In this document: positions 1-7,612 of the stretch, piece after piece
How positions within the stretch are numbered: position 1 is the stretch's first letter
Layout of the letters: each line of letters opens with the position of its first letter
DNA from: Natronococcus roseus
Lineage (GTDB): Archaea; Halobacteriota; Halobacteria; Halobacteriales; Natrialbaceae
DNA length: 64,000 nt
Assembly: GCF_043677095.1 (NCBI RefSeq)
Contig: NZ_JBHLJR010000004.1
Span: forward strand, 1 to 64,000
Direction: 5' to 3'
Program-made: the position numbers and the translations under genes
Notes under the pieces: model-generated
Seen by the model: only the letters and a program-made list of their open reading frames with translations
The model's database searches: none
Told to the model about the DNA's origin: nothing

Positions 1-49
1 TGAGGCGTGCGTTTTCGGGCATAGAACACTTTGAAAACGCCACGCCTCA
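1..49. repeat. Near-perfect hairpin at the window edge
   Basis: The arms TGAGGCGTG (1-9) and CACGCCTCA (41-49) pair perfectly. CGTTTTC (10-16) then pairs with GAAAACG (33-39) with a single unpaired base at 40. This gives a 16-bp stem around a 16-nt loop. The neighbouring gene is outside the window, so I cannot say whether this is a terminator, an element end or an operator. Confidence 0.6.
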
Positions 50-287
50 CTTCTTCAACCTTATCTGAACACCGCCGAGGACGACGTCCGTTCAGGGCCG
101 TGATGTGGCAAGGGCCACCGTTCCATCAGGACGTCTGGCGCTCGAGGACAGGCATCTGTGTCATCGTGTTCCCTCCTCGCCCTACTCGTCGATTCCCGCC
201 GACAGTTTTCGTCGTTTTCGAGCGGTTCAGAGGGTCGAGGCCGCCAATGCAGACGATCAGCGACTCCTCTCGCGGTTATCTGTGAAA
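50..287. other. Non-coding stretch
   Basis: This stretch lies between the edge hairpin and the 3' end of the first tRNA-Thr gene. Open frames here lack the acidic composition of real haloarchaeal genes and match no family I recognise. I see no feature I can support. Confidence 0.5.
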
Positions 288-359
288 AGCCTAGGCCGGG
301 ATTTGAACCCGGGCTCTCGTCCTTACCAAGGACGCGCTTTACCGCTAAGCTACCCAGGC
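288..359 (-). tRNA. tRNA-Thr(GGT), copy 1
   Basis: A full cloverleaf reads on the minus strand. The acceptor is GCCTGGG paired with CCTAGGC with one G-U pair. The anticodon stem CGTCC/GGACG closes the loop TTGGTAA (anticodon GGT). The T-arm is CCGGG-TTCAAAT-CCCGG. The discriminator is U and no CCA is encoded. No intron is visible. A near-identical copy lies 177 bp upstream in the tRNA sense. Confidence 0.95.
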
Positions 360-536
360 GCGTAATTCGTGGTTCGCCCGTGGCGAATTTATCCCTTTCG
401 AAACCCGGCCCGCGGGAGCTACCGCTCGAGCGGGAGCGGACCGACGGCTCGAGTGCGGGGATCGTAGAGGACGTAGCAGACAGCTCCCGCAGGGAGTCGT
501 CACTCGAGAGAACTAGACGACGCGAGAATCGGCGAG

Positions 537-608
537 AGCCTAGGCCGGAATTTGAATCCGGGGTCTCGTCCTTACCAAGGACGCGCTTTACCGCTAAGCT
601 ACCCAGGC
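537..608 (-). tRNA. tRNA-Thr(GGT), copy 2, with A53-U61
   Basis: The acceptor, D-arm and anticodon arm match copy 1 and the anticodon loop is TTGGTAA (GGT). The T-arm is CCGGA-TTCAAAT-TCCGG, so the pair next to the T-loop is A53-U61 instead of the almost invariant G53-C61. One variable-loop base also differs. Pairing is kept by a double change, which argues against simple decay, but full function is uncertain. Confidence 0.92.
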
Positions 609-680
609 GCACTCGTTGGTTGCGTCGAGCTCACTTTAGGGGTTTCGATTCGCCACCGGGCGTGGGTGGCCGTGGCGCGG

Positions 681-1385
681 TCAGCTGTCGGTCACGGACG
701 TCGCCCGGTCGGTCGTCGACTCCTCGAGGGAGCGCTCGGAGACGCGGCTCTCGGAGCCGACCGTCGACCGTTCGGCGGGGGGAAACGACGTCCCCGCGGC
801 TGCGGCGATCTCGTCGGCGCGCTCGAGCAGCGACGGCGACGGGTTCTCGTCGACGGCCGCGGCGCCGGCCAGAACGGCCAGCTCGAGGACGTCCCGCTCG
901 AGGGTCGCATCGCGGGTCGTCGCCGCGTGTCCGTCGTCGCGCTCGTCGAGGCGGTGGGTCTGTTCGCGGCCGAACGCCTGGACGGTACGAACCGCCTTGT
1001 CCGCGGCGTCGGTCCGGGCCAGCAGGTAGAAGCCGCGGGCGACGAGGATGTCGGCTGCGAGGATCTCCAGATCGCCGTCGACGTCGGTCGTGCCGTCGTC
1101 GTCGGCCCAGGGCTCCTCGTGGGCCAGCGATCGCGTGAGTCGAAGTCCCTCGTAGATGAGCTGCACGCCGGCGGCGTGGGTGATGATCCCGTCGTCCGGC
1201 TCGTCCCCGTTTCGGGCGGCCGTTTCACTCGGTGCGACGGCTCCGGCGCTCTCGAGGGTGAGCGCGCCGGGAAGCATCGACGCGCTCTCGAGCGTGGATT
1301 CGATAAGCTCGTAGAGCGCCGGTGGTTCGACGTCCGTGACGGCCTCGATGGCCACACGCCGACAGCTGTCCGCCTGTTCCATCAT
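681..1385 (-). CDS. DUF7114-like all-helical protein
   Basis: A haloarchaeal protein of about 234 residues. Two adjacent ATG codons (1385 and 1382) can start it; I chose the first. Residues around 35-60 contain SMLPGALTL, and the middle reads as amphipathic helices with DLEILAADILVARGFYLLA. That pattern resembles the helix in isoprenyl diphosphate synthases that precedes the second catalytic region, but no DDxxD motif is present. A catalytic prenyl-synthase role is therefore not supported; a non-catalytic relative is an inference. It is divergent from the enoyl-CoA hydratase gene 57 bp away, so the two share a short promoter region. I place it in the haloarchaeal DUF7114 family from memory of the sequence pattern. 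Confidence 0.6.
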   Translation of the reverse strand: MMEQADSCRRVAIEAVTDVEPPALYELIESTLESASMLPGALTLESAGAVAPSETAARNGDEPDDGIITHAAGVQLIYEGLRLTRSLAHEEPWADDDGTTDVDGDLEILAADILVARGFYLLARTDAADKAVRTVQAFGREQTHRLDERDDGHAATTRDATLERDVLELAVLAGAAAVDENPSPSLLERADEIAAAAGTSFPPAERSTVGSESRVSERSLEESTTDRATSVTDS

Positions 1386-1442
1386 AGGGCCGTTACGAGG
1401 GAGCAGGCAAAGACCTTTGGAAACGCCGAGTAGACTCGTTCC

Positions 1443-2141
1443 ATGATCGACGTCGACAGCGAGGGATCGATCCGGACCGTCACGATCGACAGGCCGGAGC
1501 GACGGAACGCGCTGACCGAGGCGGGACTCGAGGCGCTCGAGCGCGCCATCGCCGGCTCCGACGACCCCATCATCGCGCTTCGTGGCGCCGGCCCCGCGTT
1601 CTGTGCCGGCGCCGATCTCTCGGTCGTCGCCGAACTCGACCGGGACGGGGCCGAGGCGTTCGCCCGGCTGGGCCAGCGGGTCGCCCGACGTATCGAAGAC
1701 AGCGACGCGATCGTCGTCGCCGAGATCGACGGTCCCGCACGCGGCGGGGGGCTCGAGCTCGCGCTCGCCTGCGACGTGCGGGTCGGGACGCCCGACTCGA
1801 CCTACGGCGAGCCCGGCGCCACGTTCGGCCTGTTCGGCGCCTGGGGCGGGACGGTCCGGCTCCCGCGGATCGTCGGCGAGGGCGACGCCCTCGAGTTCGC
1901 TTGCACGGGTCGGGCCGTCGGCGCCGAGGAGGCGCTGCGGATGGGGCTGCTCTCGAGGATCGAGGCCGAGCCGCGGACGGTTGCCGAGGAGCTCGCCGCG
2001 AACGAGACGGGCGCACTCGCCGTCCTGAAGCGCCGAATCCGCGACGATGCCGACCGAGAGACTCAGGAGCGACGGGAGGCCGAGGCGTTCGGCGACCTCG
2101 TAGACGCACACGCCGGGTCGCTCGAGGGACTGCTCGAGTGA
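1443..2141 (+). CDS. Enoyl-CoA hydratase/isomerase family protein
   Basis: A crotonase-fold protein of 232 residues, slightly shorter than the usual ~255. The N-terminus has the family motif TIDRPERRNALT. The oxyanion-hole segments are FCAGADLS (about residue 53) and ARGGGLELALACDVRV (about residue 99). The later segment GLFGAWGGTVRLPRIVG matches the GxxPGxGGTQRL region. Of the two catalytic glutamates of classical hydratases, the one in ALEFACTG is kept, but the first (QPE in crotonase) aligns with EPG, so plain hydration is doubtful. It may act as an isomerase or on another CoA ester in the cytoplasm. An acetyltransferase gene follows 51 bp downstream on the same strand. Family assignment is firm; substrate is unknown. 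Confidence 0.88.
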   Translation: MIDVDSEGSIRTVTIDRPERRNALTEAGLEALERAIAGSDDPIIALRGAGPAFCAGADLSVVAELDRDGAEAFARLGQRVARRIEDSDAIVVAEIDGPARGGGLELALACDVRVGTPDSTYGEPGATFGLFGAWGGTVRLPRIVGEGDALEFACTGRAVGAEEALRMGLLSRIEAEPRTVAEELAANETGALAVLKRRIRDDADRETQERREAEAFGDLVDAHAGSLEGLLE

Positions 2142-2192
2142 CCTTCGGACGGCCGAACCGCTTTTTCCGCCCGGCGTGGTGGCTACCGGTAG

Positions 2193-2726
2193 ATGCCCGG
2201 ACCCGCCTTCCTGACCGGCGAGCGCGTCGCGCTGCGAACGATCGAGGAGGAGGACCTCGAGTTCCTCCAGACGCAGGTCAACGACCCCGCGATCTGGCGG
2301 CCGATCGGCAACTCGATGCCGCTCAACGCCGAACAGGAGCGGGAGTTCTTCGAGGAGGCCGTCTGTTCGGACGACGCGATCCACCTCCTGATCGCGGTCG
2401 ACTCGACCCCGGTCGGAACGATCGGACTCGACGCGATCGACTGGCGAGCCGGCAGCGGCGAGATCGGCTACTGGATCGCCCCGGACCACCACAGGCGAGG
2501 GTACGGAACCGAAGCCGCGGAGCTGGTGCTCGAGCACGGGTTCGACCAGCTGGGCCTTCACCGCCTGTCGGCCCGCGCCTTCGCGTTCAACGACGGCTCG
2601 AAGCGGCTCCTCGAGTCCGTCGGCTTCACCGAGGAGGGGGTCCACCGCGACGCCGCGTTCGTCGACGGCGAATACTGTGACGTCCACTGGTACGGACTCG
2701 TAGAGGAGGAGTGGCGTTCGTCCTGA
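2193..2726 (+). CDS. GNAT family N-acetyltransferase (RimJ/RimL type)
   Basis: A protein of 177 residues with the complete GNAT fold of the ribosomal-protein acetyltransferase subgroup. It begins with FLTGERVALRTIEEEDLEFL and has EIGYWIAPDHHRRGYGTEA, where RRGYGTEA is the acetyl-CoA pyrophosphate-binding loop. It ends with the family signature LSARAFAFNDGSKRLLESVGF followed by EEGVHRDAAFVDGEYCDV. It transfers acetyl from acetyl-CoA to an amine, in this subgroup often a protein N-terminus; the true acceptor is unknown. The stop codon abuts the stop of convergent nadE with no spacer. ATG start at 2193. Confidence 0.9.
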   Translation: MPGPAFLTGERVALRTIEEEDLEFLQTQVNDPAIWRPIGNSMPLNAEQEREFFEEAVCSDDAIHLLIAVDSTPVGTIGLDAIDWRAGSGEIGYWIAPDHHRRGYGTEAAELVLEHGFDQLGLHRLSARAFAFNDGSKRLLESVGFTEEGVHRDAAFVDGEYCDVHWYGLVEEEWRSS

Positions 2727-3521
2727 CTACTCGAGGGGATCGGGCGACGGCGGCACTCGACGCTTGTGCATGCTCTGCTCGTACATCCGCCGAACCTTTT
2801 CGACGGTTTCGACCTCGACGCCGAGCTCTCGAGCGGCCACGTCGGCCGACAGCGGCCCGTCGATGTGGGTAACCAGGATCGAGTCGAGCGTCTCGTAGTC
2901 CATCCCCATCTCGTCCTCGTCGGTCTGGTCCTCCCAGAGTTCGGCGGTGGCGGGCTTGGCCGCGAGGTCCTCCGGCACGCCGACGTGGCGGGCGAGCTGG
3001 CGGACCTGCGCCTTGTAGAGGTTTCCGATCGGATGGCAGTCGACGGCGCCGTCACCGTACTTGGTGAAGTAGCCGACGGCGCCCTCGCTTCGGTTCCCCG
3101 TCCCGAGCACGAGCCGGCTCTCGTGGTTCGCGACGAGATAGTTGAGAACCCCCCTGACCCGTGCTCGAGCGTTGCCGACCGCCATCCGATCGCCCTCGGC
3201 TTCGGGGTAGGCGCCGAGCAGCGAGTCGACGATCGGTTCGATCTCGATCACGTCGTAGCTCATCCCAAGCTCCCGGGCGACGCGCTCGGCGTCGCTCATG
3301 TTGTCGTCGCCGCTGACCCGCGCCGGGAGGACGAGCCCGTGGACGTTCTCGGCGCCGAGCGCGTCGACTGCGAGGTGTGCGACGAGGGTGCTGTCGATGC
3401 CGCCAGAAAGCCCGAGAACCGCCCCTTCGGCGCCCGCCGCGTCGATCTGTTCGCGAACGAAGTTCGTGATGTGGTCGCGTCGTCGATCTAGCTCCGCGTC
3501 CGAAAAGTGAAGCTCGAGCAT
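2727..3521 (-). CDS. nadE: NH3-dependent NAD+ synthetase
   Basis: This enzyme adenylates nicotinate adenine dinucleotide and amidates it to NAD+, the last step of the pathway. The protein has 264 residues starting at MLELHFSDAEL; a longer frame upstream is not acidic, so the internal ATG at 3521 was chosen. The PP-loop SGGIDS lies at residues 39-44. The conserved segments LVLGTGNRSEGAVGYFTKYGDGAVD and PIGNLYKAQVRQLA follow in family order. There is no glutaminase domain, so ammonia is the nitrogen donor. Other NAD genes in the window are nadK (6.1 kb) and nadABC (49.6-53.1 kb). The gene is convergent with the GNAT gene. Confidence 0.95.
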   Translation of the reverse strand: MLELHFSDAELDRRRDHITNFVREQIDAAGAEGAVLGLSGGIDSTLVAHLAVDALGAENVHGLVLPARVSGDDNMSDAERVARELGMSYDVIEIEPIVDSLLGAYPEAEGDRMAVGNARARVRGVLNYLVANHESRLVLGTGNRSEGAVGYFTKYGDGAVDCHPIGNLYKAQVRQLARHVGVPEDLAAKPATAELWEDQTDEDEMGMDYETLDSILVTHIDGPLSADVAARELGVEVETVEKVRRMYEQSMHKRRVPPSPDPLE

Positions 3522-3706
3522 CGACCGGTAGTACGGCGGGACTGCCCTAATAGGCTCCCCCAAACGGCACAATGTGGACGATCGGTCAGTTTTCGGCCGC
3601 GGGCTCGAGGGAGAAGGCGACGTTGGAAAGCGAGCCCACCCGTACGGAACACCGTCCTCGAAGAGACGGTGCGTTTAACTTCGTAGACCGGAAATCCCAA
3701 TGTAGA

Positions 3707-3777
3707 GCGCGGTTGGTCCAGCGGTAGGACAGCTGCCTCCCACGCAGCTAGCCCGGGTTCAAATCCCGGACCGCGCA
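3707..3777 (+). tRNA. tRNA-Gly(CCC)
   Basis: The acceptor GCGCGGT pairs with ACCGCGC and the discriminator is A. The anticodon loop CTCCCAC gives anticodon CCC. The T-arm is CCGGG-TTCAAAT-CCCGG. No intron and no encoded CCA. It stands alone between nadE and a small zinc-ribbon gene. Confidence 0.95.
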
Positions 3778-3820
3778 TCCTTCGTCGAACCGCGAAAATT
3801 CGGGACAGTAGCCAATCGAC

Positions 3821-3838
3821 ACGGAGCTACAGCTCCGT
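3821..3838. terminator. Hairpin downstream of tRNA-Gly
   Basis: ACGGAGC and GCTCCGT form a perfect 7-bp stem around TACA, 43 bp past the tRNA end. No T-run follows, so a terminator role is only possible. It is followed at about 3850 by GCTCACTCCGCG, the reverse of a GCGGAGTGAGC-type motif seen after other tRNAs in this window. Confidence 0.35.
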
Positions 3839-3943
3839 CACGACTTCGCGCTCACTCCGCGGGCAGTAAGGTTCTCGAGGAGTTCGAGCAGCAGCCGATG
3901 ACCACAGCGTAGAGCGCAGCCGGAGACTCGGCCCCGCCTCGAG

Positions 3944-4114
3944 TCAGTTACCGGCGAGTTCCCGGCTCACCGTCGCGAACAGTACCGCATCACACGAGTA
4001 ACACGTGAACACGTCGGGCTCGATCGTCCGACTCGCTTCGCCCTCGTGGACCGTCACCGTGTCCGGCTCGACCTCGAGTTCCAGTTCGTCGCCGCAGTGT
4101 GGACAGATCGCCAT
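3944..4114 (-). CDS. Small zinc-ribbon protein (56 aa)
   Basis: A short acidic protein beginning MAICPHCGDELELEVEP, with a second pair CYSC near residue 38. The two CxxC pairs about 33 residues apart form a classic four-cysteine zinc-binding ribbon. The codon bias and acidity match the neighbouring real genes. Such haloarchaeal mini zinc fingers are common; several affect growth or biofilm phenotypes in other species, but no role can be assigned here. It sits in the gap between tRNA-Gly and the large membrane protein gene, transcribed in the same direction as the latter and 90 bp downstream of it. The start is the only ATG that includes the first CxxC. Confidence 0.75.
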   Translation of the reverse strand: MAICPHCGDELELEVEPDTVTVHEGEASRTIEPDVFTCYSCDAVLFATVSRELAGN

Positions 4115-4204
4115 ACCACGGGTACGGCGGCGACTCCCGTATGCGGACTGCGCGCAGGTGCGCCCTCGAGCGCCCGAGTTGAAAGAGTTCGCCGGCTTGC
4201 CCCT

Positions 4205-5599
4205 TCAGAGGTAACCGAACAGCGTTCCGACCAGCACCAGTACCCACATCGCGACACCGGCGAGTAGCAGGTCGTTGAACCGGCGCTCTCGAGTCGCGCG
4301 TTTCGCCGCGCCGGCGGCGATCAGCCCGAGCGCGATGACGACGAGGCTCCGCTGGAGCACGACGTCGAGCCGGATGACGTCGACGCCGAGCAGTCCGTAG
4401 TCGAGCCAGATCGCGAGCGACAGCGAGCCGGCGGCGGCGATCGCGGCGTCGAGCCGGCTGGTGAGCCCGCGTGCGATCAGGTACGTCGCGACGGGGACCC
4501 CGACCGCGATCACCGGGTACAGCAGCGCCGCGATCATGTGTGGCGTGAGGAAGCTCGCCCGTCGCTCGAGCAGGAGCCCGCCCATCCGAACCCCGAGGAA
4601 CAGCGCGAGGATCGCAAAGACGAGCACGAGGTGGCCCGCCTCGAGGCGGTCGTAGGCGGCTGCGAGTCGTCGTCGATCAACGTCGGTGAGCCCGCGCTCG
4701 GGGGCGCCTTCCTCGGCGGGATGCGTTCGCTCCTTCCCGACGCTCTCCGCGGCCGAGCGCCGGTAGCGACGGCCCGCCGCGAGACCGACGCCGGCGGGGA
4801 GAACGACCATCGACGTCAGGTCGACGACGGTCGTCCAGCCGTCGGCGTCGGAGGGACCGGCGTTGTCGATGTGGATCCGGCGGACGTCCGTCTCGGCGTC
4901 GACGCCGGGCAGGTTCATGAAGTCCTGTTCGACTTTCGTCTGGGCGGCCTCGACGCCGTCGACCCGGTGGCGAAGCGTGAACCAGTCGAAGTGCTCGGTG
5001 TGGGCTTGCATGGCGATCCACTCGTCGTCGGGGTTCGGACTCTCGTAGAGCCGGATGTGGTAGCGCTGGCCGTAGTACTCCCCTTCCTCGAGCTGGAGCG
5101 ACTCGGTGGCCCAGTAGCCGTCCTCGCCCTCGCCGGGGTCGACCCAGGCGTAGCGGGTGGTCCCGTCGGCCTCGCCCCACGCGATGCCCGTCGCGTGGCG
5201 GTGGTGTTCCTCGAGAACCGTCGTGTTCTCGAGGACGGTGTTGTTCTCGAGGACCGTCCCGTTCCCGGGTCCGTCCTCGGCATCCTCTTCGACCTCCTCC
5301 TCGACCTCTTCGATCTCCCCCCAGTCGCCGTCGCCCTGCTCACTCATCGCCCGTAGGACGTCCTCGCTTTCACCGCGGACGATGACGTTGATCGGGCTCC
5401 GTTCGTGGAATTCCGCCTCGGGACTCAGGAACCGCCAGAACTCGCTCTCGGAGTCCTCGAGGGAGACGAGCTCCGGCGTCTCCTGGGTATCCTCGGTCAC
5501 CTGTTCGTCAACCGAGTCGGCAAAAAGCAGCGACGGGCCGCCGATAAACAGCACCGCGACGACGACGAGGGCGACTGCAACCACGTGCGAACGACGCAT
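4205..5599 (-). CDS. Large membrane protein with an extracellular domain (LssY-C-like)
   Basis: About 464 residues, starting at ATG 5599 (a GTG two codons earlier is possible). An N-terminal membrane segment (residues ~6-26) is followed by an external region of ~240 residues, one mid membrane segment, and a block of about six C-terminal helices. The external part has an acidic run EEVEEEVEEDAED, then a short repeat NGT-VLEN-NT-VLEN-TT-VLEE with three overlapping N-glycosylation sequons. The stretch YYGQRYHIRLYESP...WIAMQAHTEHFD and RHRVDGVEAAQTKVEQDF resembles LssY C-terminal domains, a family of unknown activity linked to secretion and phosphatase loci. That link is weak. The gene stands alone on the minus strand. 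Confidence 0.7.
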   Translation of the reverse strand: MRRSHVVAVALVVVAVLFIGGPSLLFADSVDEQVTEDTQETPELVSLEDSESEFWRFLSPEAEFHERSPINVIVRGESEDVLRAMSEQGDGDWGEIEEVEEEVEEDAEDGPGNGTVLENNTVLENTTVLEEHHRHATGIAWGEADGTTRYAWVDPGEGEDGYWATESLQLEEGEYYGQRYHIRLYESPNPDDEWIAMQAHTEHFDWFTLRHRVDGVEAAQTKVEQDFMNLPGVDAETDVRRIHIDNAGPSDADGWTTVVDLTSMVVLPAGVGLAAGRRYRRSAAESVGKERTHPAEEGAPERGLTDVDRRRLAAAYDRLEAGHLVLVFAILALFLGVRMGGLLLERRASFLTPHMIAALLYPVIAVGVPVATYLIARGLTSRLDAAIAAAGSLSLAIWLDYGLLGVDVIRLDVVLQRSLVVIALGLIAAGAAKRATRERRFNDLLLAGVAMWVLVLVGTLFGYL

Positions 5600-5723
5600 T
5601 TCCACTCAGTTGTGAGAGCTGACCTATCAATCTACCCGTTGCCGTATCGAGCACCTACGTCGACACGCTGACGGCCCTGGCGGACCGTTCGACTGGAACG
5701 GCTACGCGGTCGTCCCGGGATCG

Positions 5724-5969
5724 CTACGAATCGGGCTTCCAGCTCATCGTCACCGTCACCGTTTCGCGGTTCCCGCGGAGCCTGGAGGAGCGCTCGACGA
5801 CGTCGACCGAGACGGAAACGTCGTCGGAGCGACCGAGGGAGACGGTCTTGTTCCCGACCGGGACGTCGACGCCGTCTCCCCCGTCGTCGAACCGCTGGGA
5901 GAGCTCCGAAAGGTAGCTTGCGAGTTCGCTCCGGCTCATCACCTCGTCGTTGGTCGTCCGTTCGGCCAT
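5724..5969 (-). CDS. Amphi-Trp domain protein
   Basis: A short acidic protein of 81 residues made almost entirely of the amphi-Trp domain. It has the family order SRSELASYLSELSQRF, then DVPVGNKTVSLGRSDDVSVSVDVVERSSRLRGNRETVTVTMSWKP, ending in the characteristic tryptophan. The domain is common in haloarchaea and some bacteria; its biochemical role is unknown. The gene stands alone, divergent from nadK 120 bp away. Confidence 0.85.
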   Translation of the reverse strand: MAERTTNDEVMSRSELASYLSELSQRFDDGGDGVDVPVGNKTVSLGRSDDVSVSVDVVERSSRLRGNRETVTVTMSWKPDS

Positions 5970-6089
5970 ATTCGTAGCTAGCGACCGATCCTCAAAGAAA
6001 CTGTGGGCTGTGACAGCGTTCCGCTCACGGGCTTGCGAGCCGGCGCGAGACGGGTGGCCTTTTTATTCGCGGGCAGCTATGCGGTGACG

Positions 6090-6917
6090 ATGAACGTCGC
6101 CGTCGGAATCGTCGCCCAGCGGGACAACAAGCGGGCACAGACTCTCGCCGCGAGGCTCGTCGATACCCTCGAGGACGGTGTTTCCACCGTCGTCGACGAC
6201 GCGACGAGCGCCGCGGTCGGTGAGGACGGCGTCCCGGTCGGATCGATGGCCGACCGGGACCTCGTCGTGAGCATCGGCGGCGACGGGACGCTGCTGTTCG
6301 TCGCCCGCGAGGTCGGCGGGACGCCGATCCTCGGAGTTAACCTCGGCGAGGTGGGGTTTCTCAACGCCGTTTCTCCCGACGAGGCCGTCGCCGCCGTCGC
6401 CGACGCCGTCGAAACACTCCGGCGGACGGGTGCGATCGACGGTCGAGAGCTCGATCGGCTCCGGGCCGACGGCGAGGGGTGGACCCTCGAGCCGGCGCTC
6501 AACGAGGTCGTCGTCCACGGACCGCGACGGGGTCACGGCGGCGGCGCAACGATCGAGATCCGGGTCGACGGGGACCGGTACGCGGAGAGCCACGCCGACG
6601 GCGTCCTCGTCGCGACGCCGACGGGATCAACGGCGTACAACCTCGGGGAGGGCGGACCGCTCGTCCATCCCGACGGCGATACCCTAGTGGTTACGCAGAT
6701 GGCCGCGAGCGACGCGATGCCCCCGCTGGTCGTCGACCGCGGTGCGGAGATCACGCTCGCCGTCTCGGAGGCCGAAACCGCCTACGCGATCAGCGACGGG
6801 CGGAACCGACGCGAACTCGAGCCACCGGCGACCGTCGACGTCTCGGTCGCGGACGAGCCAGTTACGCTCGCCGGACCTCAGGCCGACTTCTTCGAAGCCC
6901 TCGAGAAGCTCGAGTGA
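6090..6917 (+). CDS. nadK: NAD kinase
   Basis: Phosphorylates NAD+ to NADP+ in the cytoplasm. I start it at ATG 6090 (275 residues) because the upstream in-frame sequence is arginine-rich and unlike a haloarchaeal protein. The catalytic GGDG is at residues 63-66 in VSIGGDGTLLFVARE, followed by ILGVNLGEVGFLN. The NAD-binding signature ATPTGSTAYNLGEGGPL comes later, with PPLVVDRGAEI near the end. These are the full set of ATP-NAD kinase motifs. The stop codon directly abuts the stop of the convergent DsbA-like gene. A leaderless transcript is likely, since a TTTTTAT-like AT run sits about 27-32 bp upstream. Confidence 0.95.
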   Translation: MNVAVGIVAQRDNKRAQTLAARLVDTLEDGVSTVVDDATSAAVGEDGVPVGSMADRDLVVSIGGDGTLLFVAREVGGTPILGVNLGEVGFLNAVSPDEAVAAVADAVETLRRTGAIDGRELDRLRADGEGWTLEPALNEVVVHGPRRGHGGGATIEIRVDGDRYAESHADGVLVATPTGSTAYNLGEGGPLVHPDGDTLVVTQMAASDAMPPLVVDRGAEITLAVSEAETAYAISDGRNRRELEPPATVDVSVADEPVTLAGPQADFFEALEKLE

Positions 6918-7550
6918 TCACTCGCCTTCGAGCAGACGCTCGAGTTGCGCCGGCGGGACCGCACCGCGGGCGGCGTATCCGTCGTGAACGAACGTCGGAA
7001 CGCCGGTGATCCCCCGCTCGTGTGCGTCGGTGAACCGTTCCTCGAGCTCCGCTCGGAGCCCGTCGTCGTCGATCGCGTCGCGGATCTCGTCGGCGGGGAG
7101 GCCGGTATCCGCCGCGATCGAGACCAACACGTCGGGATCGCCGATGTCCCGTTCGGCCTGCCAGAGCGCCTCGTAGATCGCCGCGTCGAACGCGGCCCAC
7201 CCGTCGGAGTAGTGCTGAAAGACGTACCACGAGGCCTGCTGTGCCGGCAGCGAGTCGACCTCGATCGCGAGCGTCTGGCTCATCTCGACGTCGTACTCCG
7301 CCTGGAGTCGACGGACGTTCTCCCGGGCCTGCTCGAAGTACTCGTCGTCCTTTCCGTCGTCGACCGAGTGGTCGATCGAGCCGTCCTCGCGTCGCTTGTC
7401 TCGCCGCAGGTCGAACGGGTGCCACTCGACCTCGAGCGGCGGTTCTCGCTGCTCGCGGTACCGCTCGAGGGACTGCTTACCGAGGTAACAGAACGGACAG
7501 ACGTAGTCGGCGTAGATCGTGAGCTGATCGACGGACTCCGTATCGGACAT
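6918..7550 (-). CDS. DsbA-family / FrnE-like oxidoreductase
   Basis: A protein of 210 residues with the thioredoxin-like DsbA/2-hydroxychromene-2-carboxylate isomerase fold. The active-site CPFC lies at residues 18-21 in YADYVCPFCYLGKQ. An all-helical insertion follows, then the second half ITGVPTFVHDGYAARGAVPPAQL with the cis-proline (GVP). No signal peptide is present, so it acts in the cytoplasm, as expected for FrnE-like proteins implicated in oxidative-stress defence and thiol-disulfide exchange. It is convergent with nadK with no gap, and RNA polymerase epsilon lies upstream on the same strand 62 bp away. Confidence 0.9.
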   Translation of the reverse strand: MSDTESVDQLTIYADYVCPFCYLGKQSLERYREQREPPLEVEWHPFDLRRDKRREDGSIDHSVDDGKDDEYFEQARENVRRLQAEYDVEMSQTLAIEVDSLPAQQASWYVFQHYSDGWAAFDAAIYEALWQAERDIGDPDVLVSIAADTGLPADEIRDAIDDDGLRAELEERFTDAHERGITGVPTFVHDGYAARGAVPPAQLERLLEGE

Positions 7551-7612
7551 AGTCGCGGTAGGGGTCCGCGACGGAAAAGACGACGGCCCCGGGCAGAGGA
7601 CACGGACTGAAC

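Noticed and set aside
681..2687. A long minus-strand open frame across the enoyl-CoA hydratase and GNAT genes
   Set aside because: Only the 681-1385 part has haloarchaeal protein character. The rest is the antisense shadow of two clear plus-strand genes, a common effect of GC-rich codon bias.
3821..3860. A third post-tRNA element after tRNA-Gly
   Set aside because: There is a hairpin and a reversed GCGGAGTGAGC-like motif, but no direct or inverted copy of the tRNA-Gly T-arm could be found.
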